Positions 1 through 9,231 of a stretch of 64,000 nt of DNA are shown here, in pieces. The notes beneath the pieces are model-generated. The model saw nothing but the letters and a program-made list of their open reading frames with translations, ran no database searches and had not been told where the DNA came from. The translations under genes and the position numbers were made by a program. The stretch comes from Berkiella sp964496435. GTDB lineage: Bacteria; Pseudomonadota; Gammaproteobacteria; Berkiellales; Berkiellaceae. Each line of letters opens with the position of its first letter. The stretch's first letter is position 1. Location of the stretch: positions 200,996-264,995 of the forward strand of contig CAZBZP010000002.1 of NCBI GenBank assembly GCA_964496435.1. Reading direction: 5' to 3'.

Positions 1-616
1 CACCAATCAAAGCAATATCAATATTTTGTTTATCATGTAAGCCCAAAGGATTATTAAAGCCAAATTCATCTGCTTCAACGATGGCATAGGTACCTGATTC
101 ATTGCACAAAATGGTTTTTTTATGAGCCAGCGTTGATAAGGGATAAATTAATTTTTGCTCATTGTCTTTTTTGAGTGTAATTCCGTTTTCCAATAAATAA
201 ACTGGCGCAAAAAAGGGCCAGATGTCTTTTGAGCCTAATTCAGCGAAGAGTTCTTTAACGCTGCGCTCATCAAATGGAATGCCCATTTTTTTGGCAGCTT
301 GGATTCTGGCATCTGCAACACTAGCCGCATTTTTAACATAATGGGGAGAGAATTTTTCTACAGTGAATTCAGCAAAGTACAAGCCAATAACTGCAGATGC
401 AAATATGATGATAAAATTTTTCTTTTTTGCCGGGCTTAAAAAGAGTGTCACTAAGCAAATGACAAATAAAAGGCTAAAACCTAAAACAATATATTTCGCA
501 TAATAAAGCTTGGCCAAGAGATTATTGATGGACCAAAAAGTTGCAGTTGCAAACAAGAGGCATAGCAGAATTAAACTGAAATTGACTATAAAATGTAGAT
601 GTCTTTTTGTTATCAC
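1..616 (-). CDS. Membrane-anchored SGNH-hydrolase-like protein, 5' part only (runs off the window edge)
   Basis: The reading frame is open from a GTG at 616 to the window edge; an in-frame stop lies eight codons upstream of the GTG, so the N-terminus is close to right. About the first 90 residues hold two or three hydrophobic segments, followed by a soluble part. The visible end reads EADEFGFNNPLGLHD and then IDIALIG. This is the pattern seen just before the GDS nucleophile block of the SGNH/GDSL-type proteins that often accompany envelope polysaccharide genes. The GDS motif itself would lie outside the window, so the assignment rests on family resemblance of the preceding block. No strong ribosome binding site is visible. 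Confidence 0.55.
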   Translation of the reverse strand, partial: MITKRHLHFIVNFSLILLCLLFATATFWSINNLLAKLYYAKYIVLGFSLLFVICLVTLFLSPAKKKNFIIIFASAVIGLYFAEFTVEKFSPHYVKNAASVADARIQAAKKMGIPFDERSVKELFAELGSKDIWPFFAPVYLLENGITLKKDNEQKLIYPLSTLAHKKTILCNESGTYAIVEADEFGFNNPLGLHDKQNIDIALIG

Positions 617-894
617 TTTGATTTGTATCCCGTAGTGTCAGCAAAAAAATGACCTGGTTAATTTGCAAAGCATCATATCAGAAGCGTTGTGCTATTTGTA
701 GAATTTAAAAAATGACTGTAAAAGTCGCTTAATTCATCACATTTCCCCATAAAGACGATATTACTACGACTGCTCATTTTTGCTTATCGCCTATTTATAA
801 TTGTTTGTCAGATAGCTTTGTTATTTTCAATATTATGGGATTATGATTCAGCTTTTCACACATGAATTAATTTTATATTTAAAAGGAAATCACC

Positions 895-1404
895 ATGTAC
901 GGTTTTATGAATCCAGATGATATTCGTCGCAATCTTAAAAAAGTAGGCTTTAAAGATGAAGGCCTCAATAAAGAAATTGAAGCGACATTGAATCAACGTC
1001 AACAAGAAAAACTGGATGCCCTCGCTTTACAGGCGGTGCAACCACAAACTCCTGTTTCTAAAGTGGAAGCGCCTAAAAGAGCGGAACCAAAAGCAGCACC
1101 CATAGCAGTTATTAACCATAATGCTATGCCAATACCTCCTATGATTAAACCCCAAGTTGAAGCTGATAATAATCAACCCATGCCACAAGCACGTCCACAA
1201 GCAAGAGGCGGTAAAAGAGGACCTGCTCTTAAATTAGAAAATAAATCAAAAACTTATTTGCCTGCGCAAGAATCTGTGCCAGTTCGTATGAAGGAAAATA
1301 ATGCACCGGTCCTAAAGCCAAGTGTTAACTCCATTGGTGGCCACGACCCACAAGAACTTCAAGCAGCAATGGAAAAGATTGCAAGAAGAAATATGCAAAA
1401 GTAA
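895..1404 (+). CDS. Hypothetical Pro/Gln-rich protein, effector-like
   Basis: 169 residues, preceded by AAAAGGAAATCACC-ATG, which gives a good ribosome binding site. The N-terminal 45 residues are charged and probably helical (DIRRNLKKVGFKDEGL), residues 45-125 are rich in Pro, Gln and Ala (disordered), and the C-terminus is a short basic helix ending IARRNMQK. There is no signal peptide or membrane segment. I recognise no family. Layout and composition resemble the proline-rich protein at 43630-44352, which also starts with a short NLRNNLRKV-type helix. Possibly a secreted effector; function unknown. Confidence 0.6.
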   Translation: MYGFMNPDDIRRNLKKVGFKDEGLNKEIEATLNQRQQEKLDALALQAVQPQTPVSKVEAPKRAEPKAAPIAVINHNAMPIPPMIKPQVEADNNQPMPQARPQARGGKRGPALKLENKSKTYLPAQESVPVRMKENNAPVLKPSVNSIGGHDPQELQAAMEKIARRNMQK

Positions 1405-1740
1405 TTTTTTGAATAGTATTCTACTTTAGCATCTTATTCCCTTCCTTTAATTCCTCCATGACCAGGGATGGTTCTTTTCTAATAACATACCCTCAATTGA
1501 CCTTGTAAAAGAAGGTCAAAACGAGGATTAAATAAATAAGTTGAATAACACAATTTTCAGTATGCAAGCTATTTTCGGAAAAAGACAAATGGATAATAAA
1601 GTGACAAAATTGCGCGTATTCTCTTAATTTAGTACCATTTGTCAGTTCCCTAGAAAATTTCTTTGATCTTTATCACCTACTTAGTATTATCAGCCAACTT
1701 AATTACACCCGGAAAAAGCAAGCTAAACAACTGGTGATCT
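1405..1740. other. Intergenic region upstream of the paralogue array
   Basis: 336 bases without a credible gene. It holds an 8-bp stem (TTGACCTT/AAGGTCAA, 1497-1519) with no T-run and, near its end, the promoter-like sequence described separately at 1661-1690. I see nothing else. Confidence 0.5.
1661..1690 (+). promoter_or_regulatory. Sigma70-like promoter of the first paralogue, shared architecture
   Basis: TTTGAT (1662-1667), a 17-base spacer, then TATTAT (1685-1690) preceded by ACTTAG. The same arrangement, C-TTT-x-A at the same distance from ACTTAG-TAT(T/G)AT, occurs upstream of the genes at 4657 and 7050. In all three cases the -10 box ends 40-50 bases before the start codon. Seen by alignment by eye; not experimentally defined. 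Confidence 0.5.
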
Positions 1741-3828
1741 ATGATTCTTATTACACTCCAAAACGCTCTCAAGCGTGGAACAAACTTTTTAAAACTCTCT
1801 AAAGTGCCAGGCTATTTGTCTATTTCACTTGGACTTTTGTTTTTTGGTCCTGCATTACCATGGGCATACAGTTTAAAATTTCTGGCCTATTTAGTTGCTG
1901 TGCCATTAGTGTATGAAGCATTTGCTGCAGCTCTCACTATCAGCTTAGTAGCTATTTTTCGGCTATTTAGCCCACGATTTTTAAACAATGAGCGTTTATT
2001 AGAATATGCAATTACCCAAGACAATGAAAATCTTGCCATTGAAGTCGTCAATCGCAGCCAATCGCCAGATATCTTGGTGTCCTATGGCGTAAAGCTCATT
2101 GCTAGTAATACAAATAGGCCCGTATTTAATGCTATTGTTGCTAGATTAGCGGCCTTGAGCCCTAATCAATTAGCCTATAACGATAATCAGTTGCTTAGAG
2201 CCAGCATTTATCATGGACGCAATGATCTCTTCCTTGCTCTGCTCAATAACGAAGCAGTTAGAAATAATGCGGATGCGAATAATAATGAAGCACTCAAAGA
2301 AGCTTGCATCAAGGGTGATAGTGAGTTGGTCAGCGCTTTACTTGCTATTCCTGCTGTTAATGCTAATGCTCACCATAATCTAAATGAAGCATTGCGTTTA
2401 GCACAACGAAATAATCATATCGACATTGTGCAGCTTTTACTTGCTAATCAACAGGTAGCGAGCAGCTTTGGCCACTCAGGCAGCCCCTTCTTTAGCCTTA
2501 GAAGAAGTGCAGAGTTTGGTATTGCACCAGCAAGCACACAAGCACCTCAACGCGCAGCGCAAGCATACTACTTTAATATTGATAATTTTTTTGGTTTTGG
2601 AAGACTCTTTGGGAGACCTCGCAACAATCAAGAAGAGGATCAAAGTTTAAATGGCATGGCGCGAAGCGAGAGCTCAACCATCTCATTTAATCAGCGTCAA
2701 GATAATGCCTTTCACGCAATGCAAGCACAATACCGAACACAATTTAATCAAAAAGGCATCAACAATATTTTTGAGGAAATCAAAGGCTATTTAAGAACTG
2801 AATATGCCTTGCATCCTGCCAAAACTTTTTTTGGCATTCATTTGCCATTTAATATTGGCATTTTTAGTTACCTTGTTGACAACCAAGGCTATTATCAACA
2901 TCGTGCGCACACCGCATATCGTTACTTGTTTTTAAGACCCAATCATTGGGCAAGCCTGATTAACACTTACCCTCTTAGCGAACAGGCAAGAGAAGAAATT
3001 GCTTATATGTGGTTAGCGGCTACTGATAAATCACGAAAATTGCCTGAGAATTATAACCGTGAGCAAATTTTAGGTGAATTTACCCAATCGCTTTATGAGC
3101 TATGTCGAGCGCATAATTACGATAGATCAATGCCGGTACTTCGCTCACGACGCACTGACAATGGCACAGAGGAAACCTATTGGGAAAATGAACATTATGA
3201 TGATCTAGAAGGTGATAAACCCACTTGTGGTTATGGTTCAAGACAACGTATCTTTCAATTTTATATGGTTTTTTTAAACGAAGATCCAAGCACCAGACCG
3301 CTCACCTCTGATTTAGCGAAGACAAAATTTGTTCAAGAAATGGTCAATGAGTCCACCTTTGCGGGAACATTGTATAACAAGCTGAAGCTGATGGATGTTA
3401 AGGCTTTAGATAATGTTCGTAATGCCATTGAAAAGAAGATCATTACTTATGAAGATCTCAGCGTTGAGGAAAAAACTGCTTTAGATAATCTTAAATTTAA
3501 ACATATCGAAATCGATGCCATTGTTAGTGAATTCAAAACTTACTATGGGGCTGCGCGTATCGAGCAAATTCGAAGCTCTGATCAGCCGACAGTAGGGCTC
3601 ACCGCCTGTGCCAGTTATGAACAGATGATTAGAAAACTTGCAAATGAAGCAGATGTTGAATTTGCAGAGCACTTGATGCGCAGTATTGATCAGCTCAAAC
3701 TAAAGTTGAATGACAGAACAACACCCTCACCGGTCTTGTTTTCTGCACCAGTGCCGACAAGTGCCCCCAGTAATACGCCAGCAAATCAAAGTACGACACC
3801 AGAAAATAGAAGTATTTTGAATCCTTAA
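1741..3828 (+). CDS. Paralogue 1 of 4: membrane-anchored ankyrin-like protein with conserved unknown C-terminal domain
   Basis: 695 residues. Residues 20-77 are hydrophobic and form one or two membrane segments. Residues 80-240 are ankyrin-like helix pairs (NEALKEACIKGDSELVSALL; NEALRLAQRNNHIDIVQLLL), then comes a Gly/Arg-rich linker. From about residue 315 runs the domain shared by all four proteins: AYRYLF-[LM]-RPN, IAYMWLAATD, LYELCRAHN, GDKPTCG-x-G, QFYMVFLN-x-x-P-x-TRPL. The tail is Ser/Thr/Pro-rich. The shared domain matches nothing I can name; its invariant Cys, His and Asp residues could be catalytic, but that is speculation. Probably a secreted effector that inserts into a host membrane. 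Start chosen at the first Met; no good ribosome binding site is visible. Confidence 0.8.
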   Translation: MILITLQNALKRGTNFLKLSKVPGYLSISLGLLFFGPALPWAYSLKFLAYLVAVPLVYEAFAAALTISLVAIFRLFSPRFLNNERLLEYAITQDNENLAIEVVNRSQSPDILVSYGVKLIASNTNRPVFNAIVARLAALSPNQLAYNDNQLLRASIYHGRNDLFLALLNNEAVRNNADANNNEALKEACIKGDSELVSALLAIPAVNANAHHNLNEALRLAQRNNHIDIVQLLLANQQVASSFGHSGSPFFSLRRSAEFGIAPASTQAPQRAAQAYYFNIDNFFGFGRLFGRPRNNQEEDQSLNGMARSESSTISFNQRQDNAFHAMQAQYRTQFNQKGINNIFEEIKGYLRTEYALHPAKTFFGIHLPFNIGIFSYLVDNQGYYQHRAHTAYRYLFLRPNHWASLINTYPLSEQAREEIAYMWLAATDKSRKLPENYNREQILGEFTQSLYELCRAHNYDRSMPVLRSRRTDNGTEETYWENEHYDDLEGDKPTCGYGSRQRIFQFYMVFLNEDPSTRPLTSDLAKTKFVQEMVNESTFAGTLYNKLKLMDVKALDNVRNAIEKKIITYEDLSVEEKTALDNLKFKHIEIDAIVSEFKTYYGAARIEQIRSSDQPTVGLTACASYEQMIRKLANEADVEFAEHLMRSIDQLKLKLNDRTTPSPVLFSAPVPTSAPSNTPANQSTTPENRSILNP

Positions 3829-3843
3829 TCTTGTTTTTTGCAA

Positions 3844-3869
3844 CAAGGCCTCCTTTGGGCGAGGCCTTG
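3844..3869 (+). terminator. Stem-loop after paralogue 1
   Basis: CAAGGCCTC / GAGGCCTTG gives a perfect 9-bp GC-rich stem with an 8-base loop, 15 bases after the stop codon. A T-run precedes it but does not follow it on the plus strand, so intrinsic termination is only plausible. Confidence 0.4.
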
Positions 3870-3896
3870 CTGTATAACTGTATAGTATTTCCTCAC

Positions 3897-3913
3897 ACAT
3901 AAATTGTTGTACT
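3897..3913 (+). promoter_or_regulatory. Promoter-like motif shared with the gene at 36854
   Basis: ACATAAATTGTTGTACT lies 33 bases upstream of the start at 3947. The same 17-mer with one mismatch (ACATAAATTGTTATACT, 36808-36824) lies 29 bases upstream of the start at 36854. TGTACT/TATACT would be the -10 hexamer. No convincing -35 box is seen, so an activator site is possible. Confidence 0.4.
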
Positions 3914-3946
3914 CTCATGCGCGTGACAGGTTGGAGATAGTCCTGT

Positions 3947-4558
3947 ATGCGAACAGAAAATTCAAGACAACGTCCCATCAAAAAAGAAGCCCAAGCTCAA
4001 GCAGGCCCTTCTCATTCACTCAATGCAATTGTGGCTGCTTTATGCGCCTGGTTTATATGGTTTTTTTCTGGTCCAATTTATTCTTTGTTAGCACGCACTA
4101 TTTATGCTGATTATATCTGTCATTGGATTTATGGCGGTGAAGGCTGGATAGCATGGGGAAGAGAATTTATTCATTGCACAATACCGGCAGAACATGTAGG
4201 CCATTATGCCTATAATTATGGCGAACTGGTGATGGGCGGCTTAAGTTTTGGTCTTAGCTATTATGTTACGCACAGGTTGCAAAGAATTTACAATCGTGTT
4301 GAAAACATAGCCCATGAAGGCGCCAGTCTGATTCGTGCTGAAATCAATGCAAGTGATTTGATGGCAGAGTTAAGAGCAGTTCAAAATAGGATAGATGCCT
4401 TGCATTTACACGCAGAACTAGGGGAAGTGGGGCTTTCCCAAAACCCTGTGCTCACAAGATCACGAACACGCGCTTCCTCTTTAGATGAAATTCCTTCAAT
4501 AGCCGTATCCTCAACAACAAATAACCCAGCCCAACGCTTTGATCAAAGAAAGAAGTAA
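3947..4558 (+). CDS. Hypothetical two-span membrane protein within the paralogue array
   Basis: 203 residues with GGAG about ten bases upstream of the ATG. A basic N-terminus (RQRPIKKE) is followed by a hydrophobic segment at residues 25-50 (IVAALCAWFIWFFSGPIYSLL) and a second at about 92-108 (LVMGGLSFGLSYYV). A helical, probably coiled-coil stretch (residues 110-155) and a Ser/Thr/Arg-rich tail follow. Trp, Tyr and His cluster between the two membrane segments. I recognise no family. Its position between paralogues 1 and 2 and its promoter resemblance to the gene at 36854 suggest it belongs to the same effector repertoire. Confidence 0.6.
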   Translation: MRTENSRQRPIKKEAQAQAGPSHSLNAIVAALCAWFIWFFSGPIYSLLARTIYADYICHWIYGGEGWIAWGREFIHCTIPAEHVGHYAYNYGELVMGGLSFGLSYYVTHRLQRIYNRVENIAHEGASLIRAEINASDLMAELRAVQNRIDALHLHAELGEVGLSQNPVLTRSRTRASSLDEIPSIAVSSTTNNPAQRFDQRKK

Positions 4559-4586
4559 AACCATTTATCTTTTAGTACTAAATTCT

Positions 4587-4616
4587 CTTTAATAATGTTC
4601 GATGACTTAGTATGAT
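4587..4616 (+). promoter_or_regulatory. Promoter of paralogue 2, same architecture as paralogues 1 and 3
   Basis: TTTAAT (4588-4593), 17-base spacer, TATGAT (4611-4616) preceded by GATGACTTAG. The -10 box ends 40 bases before the ATG. The GATGACTTAGTAT block is nearly identical to the one upstream of the gene at 7050. Confidence 0.5.
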
Positions 4617-4656
4617 GCCCCAATGTAGTAACTTTTAAAATGTAGTTGGATAACTT

Positions 4657-6852
4657 ATGCCTTTGAGCTTAGAAAATAGCATCTCCCAGCGTTTAGCCTC
4701 ATTATGGTTTGCTTTGACAGAAATTTTTCGAAATGCTTGGCATAATATGAAACCGAGATTGCCGATTTATATTGGTTGCATGGTTGGGCTAAGCTTTAGT
4801 GTTATACCCGCGCTAAGTATACCCATTGCTCTGAAAGCACTCATTTTAATAAGCCCCCTTATCTTTGAAACGACAAGAAGTGCTATAAGCTATTTATTTT
4901 TTCGACCACGAATAGCCCCCAGATTAATAAACTCAGAACGCAATATTTTTAGGAATGGGGCAGACCATGAACGAGTGCTCGTCCAAAATATCATTCGCGC
5001 AGCAGGGCTTGGTAATTTTTTTCGTGCTAGAAGTCAAATTTCTCAATTAAGCGATCCACTTGCTTTAAGCAACTTAGCATCAAGAATCATTACTTTAGAA
5101 AGAACCGCTGCAAATTCCCTTTTCCCCCAAACTATCGCTCGCATGATGAACTTAGGTTATGGTTCCTATCTTGCTCAAAATGAGAATCTTCTCTTAAGAC
5201 AAGCTTTAAGACAAAACAATCCTGATATCGTGAACCGGTTGCTCCACGTTAATGAAGTGATGGCGCTTGTCGTAGAAAACCCGCTGATTGTTCTAGAAAA
5301 ATTATGTCGCCATGGCGATCTTATTAACCTTGAAACATTGTTGGATAACGAAGCGGTGCTTGCGCATGTAACAGACCACAATAATTTACTTTTGCGAATC
5401 GCACAACAATTTGAGCATATGGAAGTTATAGAAAGATTATTGCTCATTCCCAGCGTTGCTAATTTTGCATATCCACCCAATTTTCATGAAACTTTAAGTG
5501 AAATTTTCCCTCCCCCCCTTCTTAGACAAAATGCGACAGTGAATTCTGTGCTTTCAGATTCATTTTCCGATGATGAATCAGACGATAACGGCCCAACTTT
5601 GACGAAAAGATCTGCCTTGGGTAAAATTGCTAAGGCATCTGAAGGTTCGATGAGCGCTATAACAACGCGTCAACAAAAAGCCTTGGATGATATGGAAGCT
5701 AAGTATAAAGAACAATATACTGCTAAAGGGTTAAAGGGGATTTTTAAAGAAATAAAAACCTATTTGCGTGAGACCTATGAACGAGAGCCTGCGCGTAATG
5801 CAAGAGGACTTAATTTACCCTTAAACTGTCAACGAAGATACTTCCTCTCTCTTAATGCCCCCTATTTCAAACATATAGTGCACAGTGCTTACCGTTACCT
5901 ATTCATGCATCCTAATCCGCTTAGTGACGATTATCCTAACGAAGATGAATTAGAAGATGATGACAGATTGAGAATTGCTTATATGTGGCTGGCAGCTACT
6001 GATCCAGCGCAAAAGCTGCCCGAAGGACAAACACGCGAGAGTTTATTAAGCGAATTTACACAATCCATTTATGAACTATGTCGGGCTCATAATTTTGATG
6101 GAAAGCGCTGGGTTGAAAAACAAAGAAAGAATCCCAGAACAGGTGAGAATGAAACCATAGTAGTCCAAGAAGCATTTGATGATTTGCAAGGCGATAAAGC
6201 AACTTGCGGCGAGGGCGTAACACAGCGGATTACCCAATTTTATATGGTTTTTCTAAACGACAGACCAGAAACCAGACCTCTAAGCCCTGATGTTATGAGA
6301 ACAAAATTTCAAGAGCAAATGGTTAATGAATCACAATTAAATGGGTGTCTTTTTAGCAAACTGAGCAAAATGGATAAAAAAACTTTGCAAGCACTACAAG
6401 CTGCATTGGAAAATAAATTTGTGATGCTTGAAGAAATCTCGGGCCCAGAACAAAGGCTGATTAATCAACTGTCCCTTAGGGAATCAGAAGTAAAAGCTTT
6501 TATTAAAGAATGTGATGCTTATTATGGTGCTAAGCGTATAAGCGCAGAAACATCAGCAGAAAATAGGCTCAGATTTGATACACATCGTTTCAAAAGTTAT
6601 GAAGAAATGATAAGACATTTAGCTGATAATGTAGTGGCTCAATTTTATTTAGATATAGATAGAAATATAAAAAATATACTCAGCACTCGTCCTGAAGATG
6701 CCCCTATAGAAAGTCCAGCAAGAACTTTGCTTAGCCCACAAAGAAGAAATCACCCAAGAACAAGACGTTCGGGCCTTGATGAGACGGTTGTGCCCCAAGA
6801 ACAATCTGCGCCATCATCCACAACGAGAAGAAGAAATGGTCGGCGAAGGTAG
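4657..6852 (+). CDS. Paralogue 2 of 4: membrane-anchored ankyrin-like protein with conserved unknown C-terminal domain
   Basis: 731 residues. A membrane hairpin lies at about 35-85, degenerate ankyrin-like helices at 100-285, then an acidic linker (SDSFSDDESDDNG). The shared domain begins near residue 330 and carries all hallmark motifs: AYRYLFMHPN, IAYMWLAATD, IYELCRAHNFD, GDKATCGEGV, QFYMVFLNDRPETRPL. The C-terminal 45 residues are unusually basic (RRNHPRTRRSG; TTRRRNGRRR) and could act as a nuclear or nucleic-acid targeting signal in a host cell. Ankyrin units are less regular than in paralogues 1 and 4. The start is preceded by TTGGATAACTT, shared in part with the next two genes. Confidence 0.8.
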   Translation: MPLSLENSISQRLASLWFALTEIFRNAWHNMKPRLPIYIGCMVGLSFSVIPALSIPIALKALILISPLIFETTRSAISYLFFRPRIAPRLINSERNIFRNGADHERVLVQNIIRAAGLGNFFRARSQISQLSDPLALSNLASRIITLERTAANSLFPQTIARMMNLGYGSYLAQNENLLLRQALRQNNPDIVNRLLHVNEVMALVVENPLIVLEKLCRHGDLINLETLLDNEAVLAHVTDHNNLLLRIAQQFEHMEVIERLLLIPSVANFAYPPNFHETLSEIFPPPLLRQNATVNSVLSDSFSDDESDDNGPTLTKRSALGKIAKASEGSMSAITTRQQKALDDMEAKYKEQYTAKGLKGIFKEIKTYLRETYEREPARNARGLNLPLNCQRRYFLSLNAPYFKHIVHSAYRYLFMHPNPLSDDYPNEDELEDDDRLRIAYMWLAATDPAQKLPEGQTRESLLSEFTQSIYELCRAHNFDGKRWVEKQRKNPRTGENETIVVQEAFDDLQGDKATCGEGVTQRITQFYMVFLNDRPETRPLSPDVMRTKFQEQMVNESQLNGCLFSKLSKMDKKTLQALQAALENKFVMLEEISGPEQRLINQLSLRESEVKAFIKECDAYYGAKRISAETSAENRLRFDTHRFKSYEEMIRHLADNVVAQFYLDIDRNIKNILSTRPEDAPIESPARTLLSPQRRNHPRTRRSGLDETVVPQEQSAPSSTTRRRNGRRR

Positions 6853-6898
6853 TTGTTGCCAACAAATAAGTTAATCGGCTCACTTTATAATATTGTGT

Positions 6899-6925
6899 GA
6901 AAAAATCAGAATTTCTGGTTTTTTC
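6899..6925 (+). terminator. Rho-independent terminator after paralogue 2
   Basis: GAAAAAATCAG / CTGGTTTTTTC forms an A/T-rich hairpin whose 3' arm ends in a run of six T, about 45 bases after the stop codon. Confidence 0.55.
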
Positions 6926-6975
6926 ACGCAATTTGGATAATTGCCCTACCGTTCGTCTTCTGGTCTTAAAAATGT

Positions 6976-7005
6976 CTTTTAACCAAGTTAATGACTTAGT
7001 ATTAT
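6976..7005 (+). promoter_or_regulatory. Promoter of paralogue 3, same architecture as paralogues 1 and 2
   Basis: TTTTAA (6977-6982), 17-base spacer, TATTAT (7000-7005) preceded by AATGACTTAG. The -10 box ends 44 bases before the ATG at 7050. Confidence 0.5.
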
Positions 7006-7049
7006 TCAAAGCTGATTTAAATGAATACCAAAACTAAGCTGTATAACTT

Positions 7050-9119
7050 ATGCCGATATTTGCTGATCGCTTGCCACAGACGCTAAGAAGACACTTTAGC
7101 ATCGATAATTTACTGAAACGATTAGGATTTTATCTTATCAGCGCTTCAGTCCTATTTTATTTTGCAGCCCCCTATTTTGGCCTCACGGCTGGTATAAACA
7201 TCTTATTCAGTGTGGGGTTAGCACCCATTTTAGTAGAAGGCGCAAGATTTGCCTTCAACTTCGCCTACCAAAACATTAACGCCTTAGTGCAGTTTCATCT
7301 TGCAATTCGCCCAAGAAGAGAGCTTGAGCAAGCAATTCAACAGCAAGATGTTCAACGCGCAAATACTGCAATACAACGTATTCAATCTGCTCATGGTCTT
7401 ATGCCTTCTGCTTTAGCATTAATGCCTCATACAGCTGGAAGTCAACATGACATATTGCTAGTGATTTTGGCGCGTTTACAATCCCTTGAACCCCAAGAGC
7501 GCATTGCCAACAATTTTAGCTTATTAAAAGAAGCGGCATCTCAGCAAAATGAAGAAATCCTCAGAAATCTGATTGCCTTAGATGATATTCAACATGCCAA
7601 CGCTGATCATCAGGATTTGGCTTGGCGTGCGCTCTGCGGTGCGTGTCGTCAAGGCAATTTAGTGATTGTTGAAATGCTGCTGTCCTTGCCTATTGTCCTA
7701 GCGCGGGTGACACATGACAATAACCGTGCTCTGCGATTAGCAAATTCTTTTAATCGCTTTGATGTTGTTGCTAGATTATTAGACATTCCTGCTGTTGCAC
7801 AATTTACCCTACAAACTGAGCCAGAAAATCCTGCTATTGTAAATCAAACAGTGCGAGGACTTTTTCGTTTATTTAGCCCAAGAACATCACGCTCCCGTCG
7901 TCCTCAAAATCTTGAAGTAGATGAAAGGCAAGATAATGAGCTTGGTGGTTTGTCACAAGCATTTGAAGGCGCGATGACACCATTAAATGATAGACAATTA
8001 CAAGCCCTGGATGACATGCAAACACGTTATATTGCGCAATATAACGCGATAGGAGAAAGGACGATATTTAATGAAATCCGCGCCTTTTTGACAAACGAAT
8101 ATGATAAAAACCCTGTTCGAGATACAAGAAACCAACCTTTGCCTTTACTAAGAAGTGTGAATTATTCAAGAAGAAATAATAGCGCTTATTATCAGCATGC
8201 GGTGCATGGTGCTTATCGCTATTTATTTATGCGCCCCAATCCATGGGAATCCCGTGAAAGCACATATCATTCTGGTGATATGTCTTCGCAAGATAAACAT
8301 CGAATAGCTTTCATGTGGCTGGCGGCAACTGATAAAACGCGTGCGTTGCCAGAAGGGCAAACGAATGAGAGCTTGCTTGTAGAATTTACACAAGCAATCT
8401 ATGAACTTTGTCGTGCTCATAATTTTGACCAAACGCGCCGAGTTGAAAAAAAGCGCAAGAACACAAAAACAGGCTTAGAAGAAACCTACTTTATAGAAGA
8501 AAGTTATGATGATATGCATAGCGATAAACCGACTTGCGGCGCAGGGGTCAGTCAGCGTGTTACTCAGTTTTACATGGTATTTCTTAACGATAGACCTGAA
8601 ACCAGGCCGCTTACACCAGATCTGTGGCGCACCAAGTTTAAAGAAGAAATGATAAACGAATCGCTCACACCTGGTTGTATGTATCAGAAACTCAAAGCAA
8701 TGGATGTGGATACATTAAAAGACTTACAAGTCGCGCTTGAAAAGCAATGTGTATTATTTGATGAGTTGAGTGAAAAGGAGCAAACCAATCTTGCGCTTTT
8801 AAACTTTAGTGAGCAAGAAATAAATGCCTTCAATGATTTATGTAAATCCTATTATGGCCCTAAGCGAATTACCCAAAAAAGAGAGGGTAATGAGAAACTC
8901 AAATTATTACCTTCTCAGGATCTATTTGATAACTATGAAGCCATGGCAGCTTCTTTGGCGACACAAGCCGCAGGCCTTTTTTACAATGACGTGACAAGAA
9001 ATATGCAACATTTGATAGATAATCAAAGTGCACAAAAAGAGATGACACAGTTTGAACAAAAAAATAATTTTCTTCGCACTGTAAGAACAAATCGACCTTT
9101 AAAACGTAATCGTCATTGA
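7050..9119 (+). CDS. Paralogue 3 of 4: membrane-anchored ankyrin-like protein with conserved unknown C-terminal domain
   Basis: 689 residues. A hydrophobic hairpin lies at 25-75 (FYLISASVLFYFAAPYFGL), helical repeats at 85-260, then a basic linker (FSPRTSRSRRPQNLE). The shared domain starts near residue 310 with AYRYLFMRPNPW, IAFMWLAATD, IYELCRAHNFD, SDKPTCGAGV and QFYMVFLNDRPETRPL. The tail is short and basic (TNRPLKRNRH). Ankyrin-like units are recognisable in ALCGACRQGNLVIVEMLL and ALRLANSFNRFDVVARLL. Function unknown; same inferred role as its neighbours. Confidence 0.8.
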   Translation: MPIFADRLPQTLRRHFSIDNLLKRLGFYLISASVLFYFAAPYFGLTAGINILFSVGLAPILVEGARFAFNFAYQNINALVQFHLAIRPRRELEQAIQQQDVQRANTAIQRIQSAHGLMPSALALMPHTAGSQHDILLVILARLQSLEPQERIANNFSLLKEAASQQNEEILRNLIALDDIQHANADHQDLAWRALCGACRQGNLVIVEMLLSLPIVLARVTHDNNRALRLANSFNRFDVVARLLDIPAVAQFTLQTEPENPAIVNQTVRGLFRLFSPRTSRSRRPQNLEVDERQDNELGGLSQAFEGAMTPLNDRQLQALDDMQTRYIAQYNAIGERTIFNEIRAFLTNEYDKNPVRDTRNQPLPLLRSVNYSRRNNSAYYQHAVHGAYRYLFMRPNPWESRESTYHSGDMSSQDKHRIAFMWLAATDKTRALPEGQTNESLLVEFTQAIYELCRAHNFDQTRRVEKKRKNTKTGLEETYFIEESYDDMHSDKPTCGAGVSQRVTQFYMVFLNDRPETRPLTPDLWRTKFKEEMINESLTPGCMYQKLKAMDVDTLKDLQVALEKQCVLFDELSEKEQTNLALLNFSEQEINAFNDLCKSYYGPKRITQKREGNEKLKLLPSQDLFDNYEAMAASLATQAAGLFYNDVTRNMQHLIDNQSAQKEMTQFEQKNNFLRTVRTNRPLKRNRH

Positions 9120-9231
9120 TGAATGATAATGAACCGTTCGTCAGTTAAGACTATTTTTTTTCATATGTCTGGGTATTATCGTTGCACTTAAAATTGAATG
9201 AAGTTTTTATTTTTACTTAGAGGAATAACTT

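Noticed and set aside
1497..1519. Terminator after the 895-1404 gene
   Set aside because: The 8-bp stem has no T-run and lies 92 bases after the stop; too weak to call.
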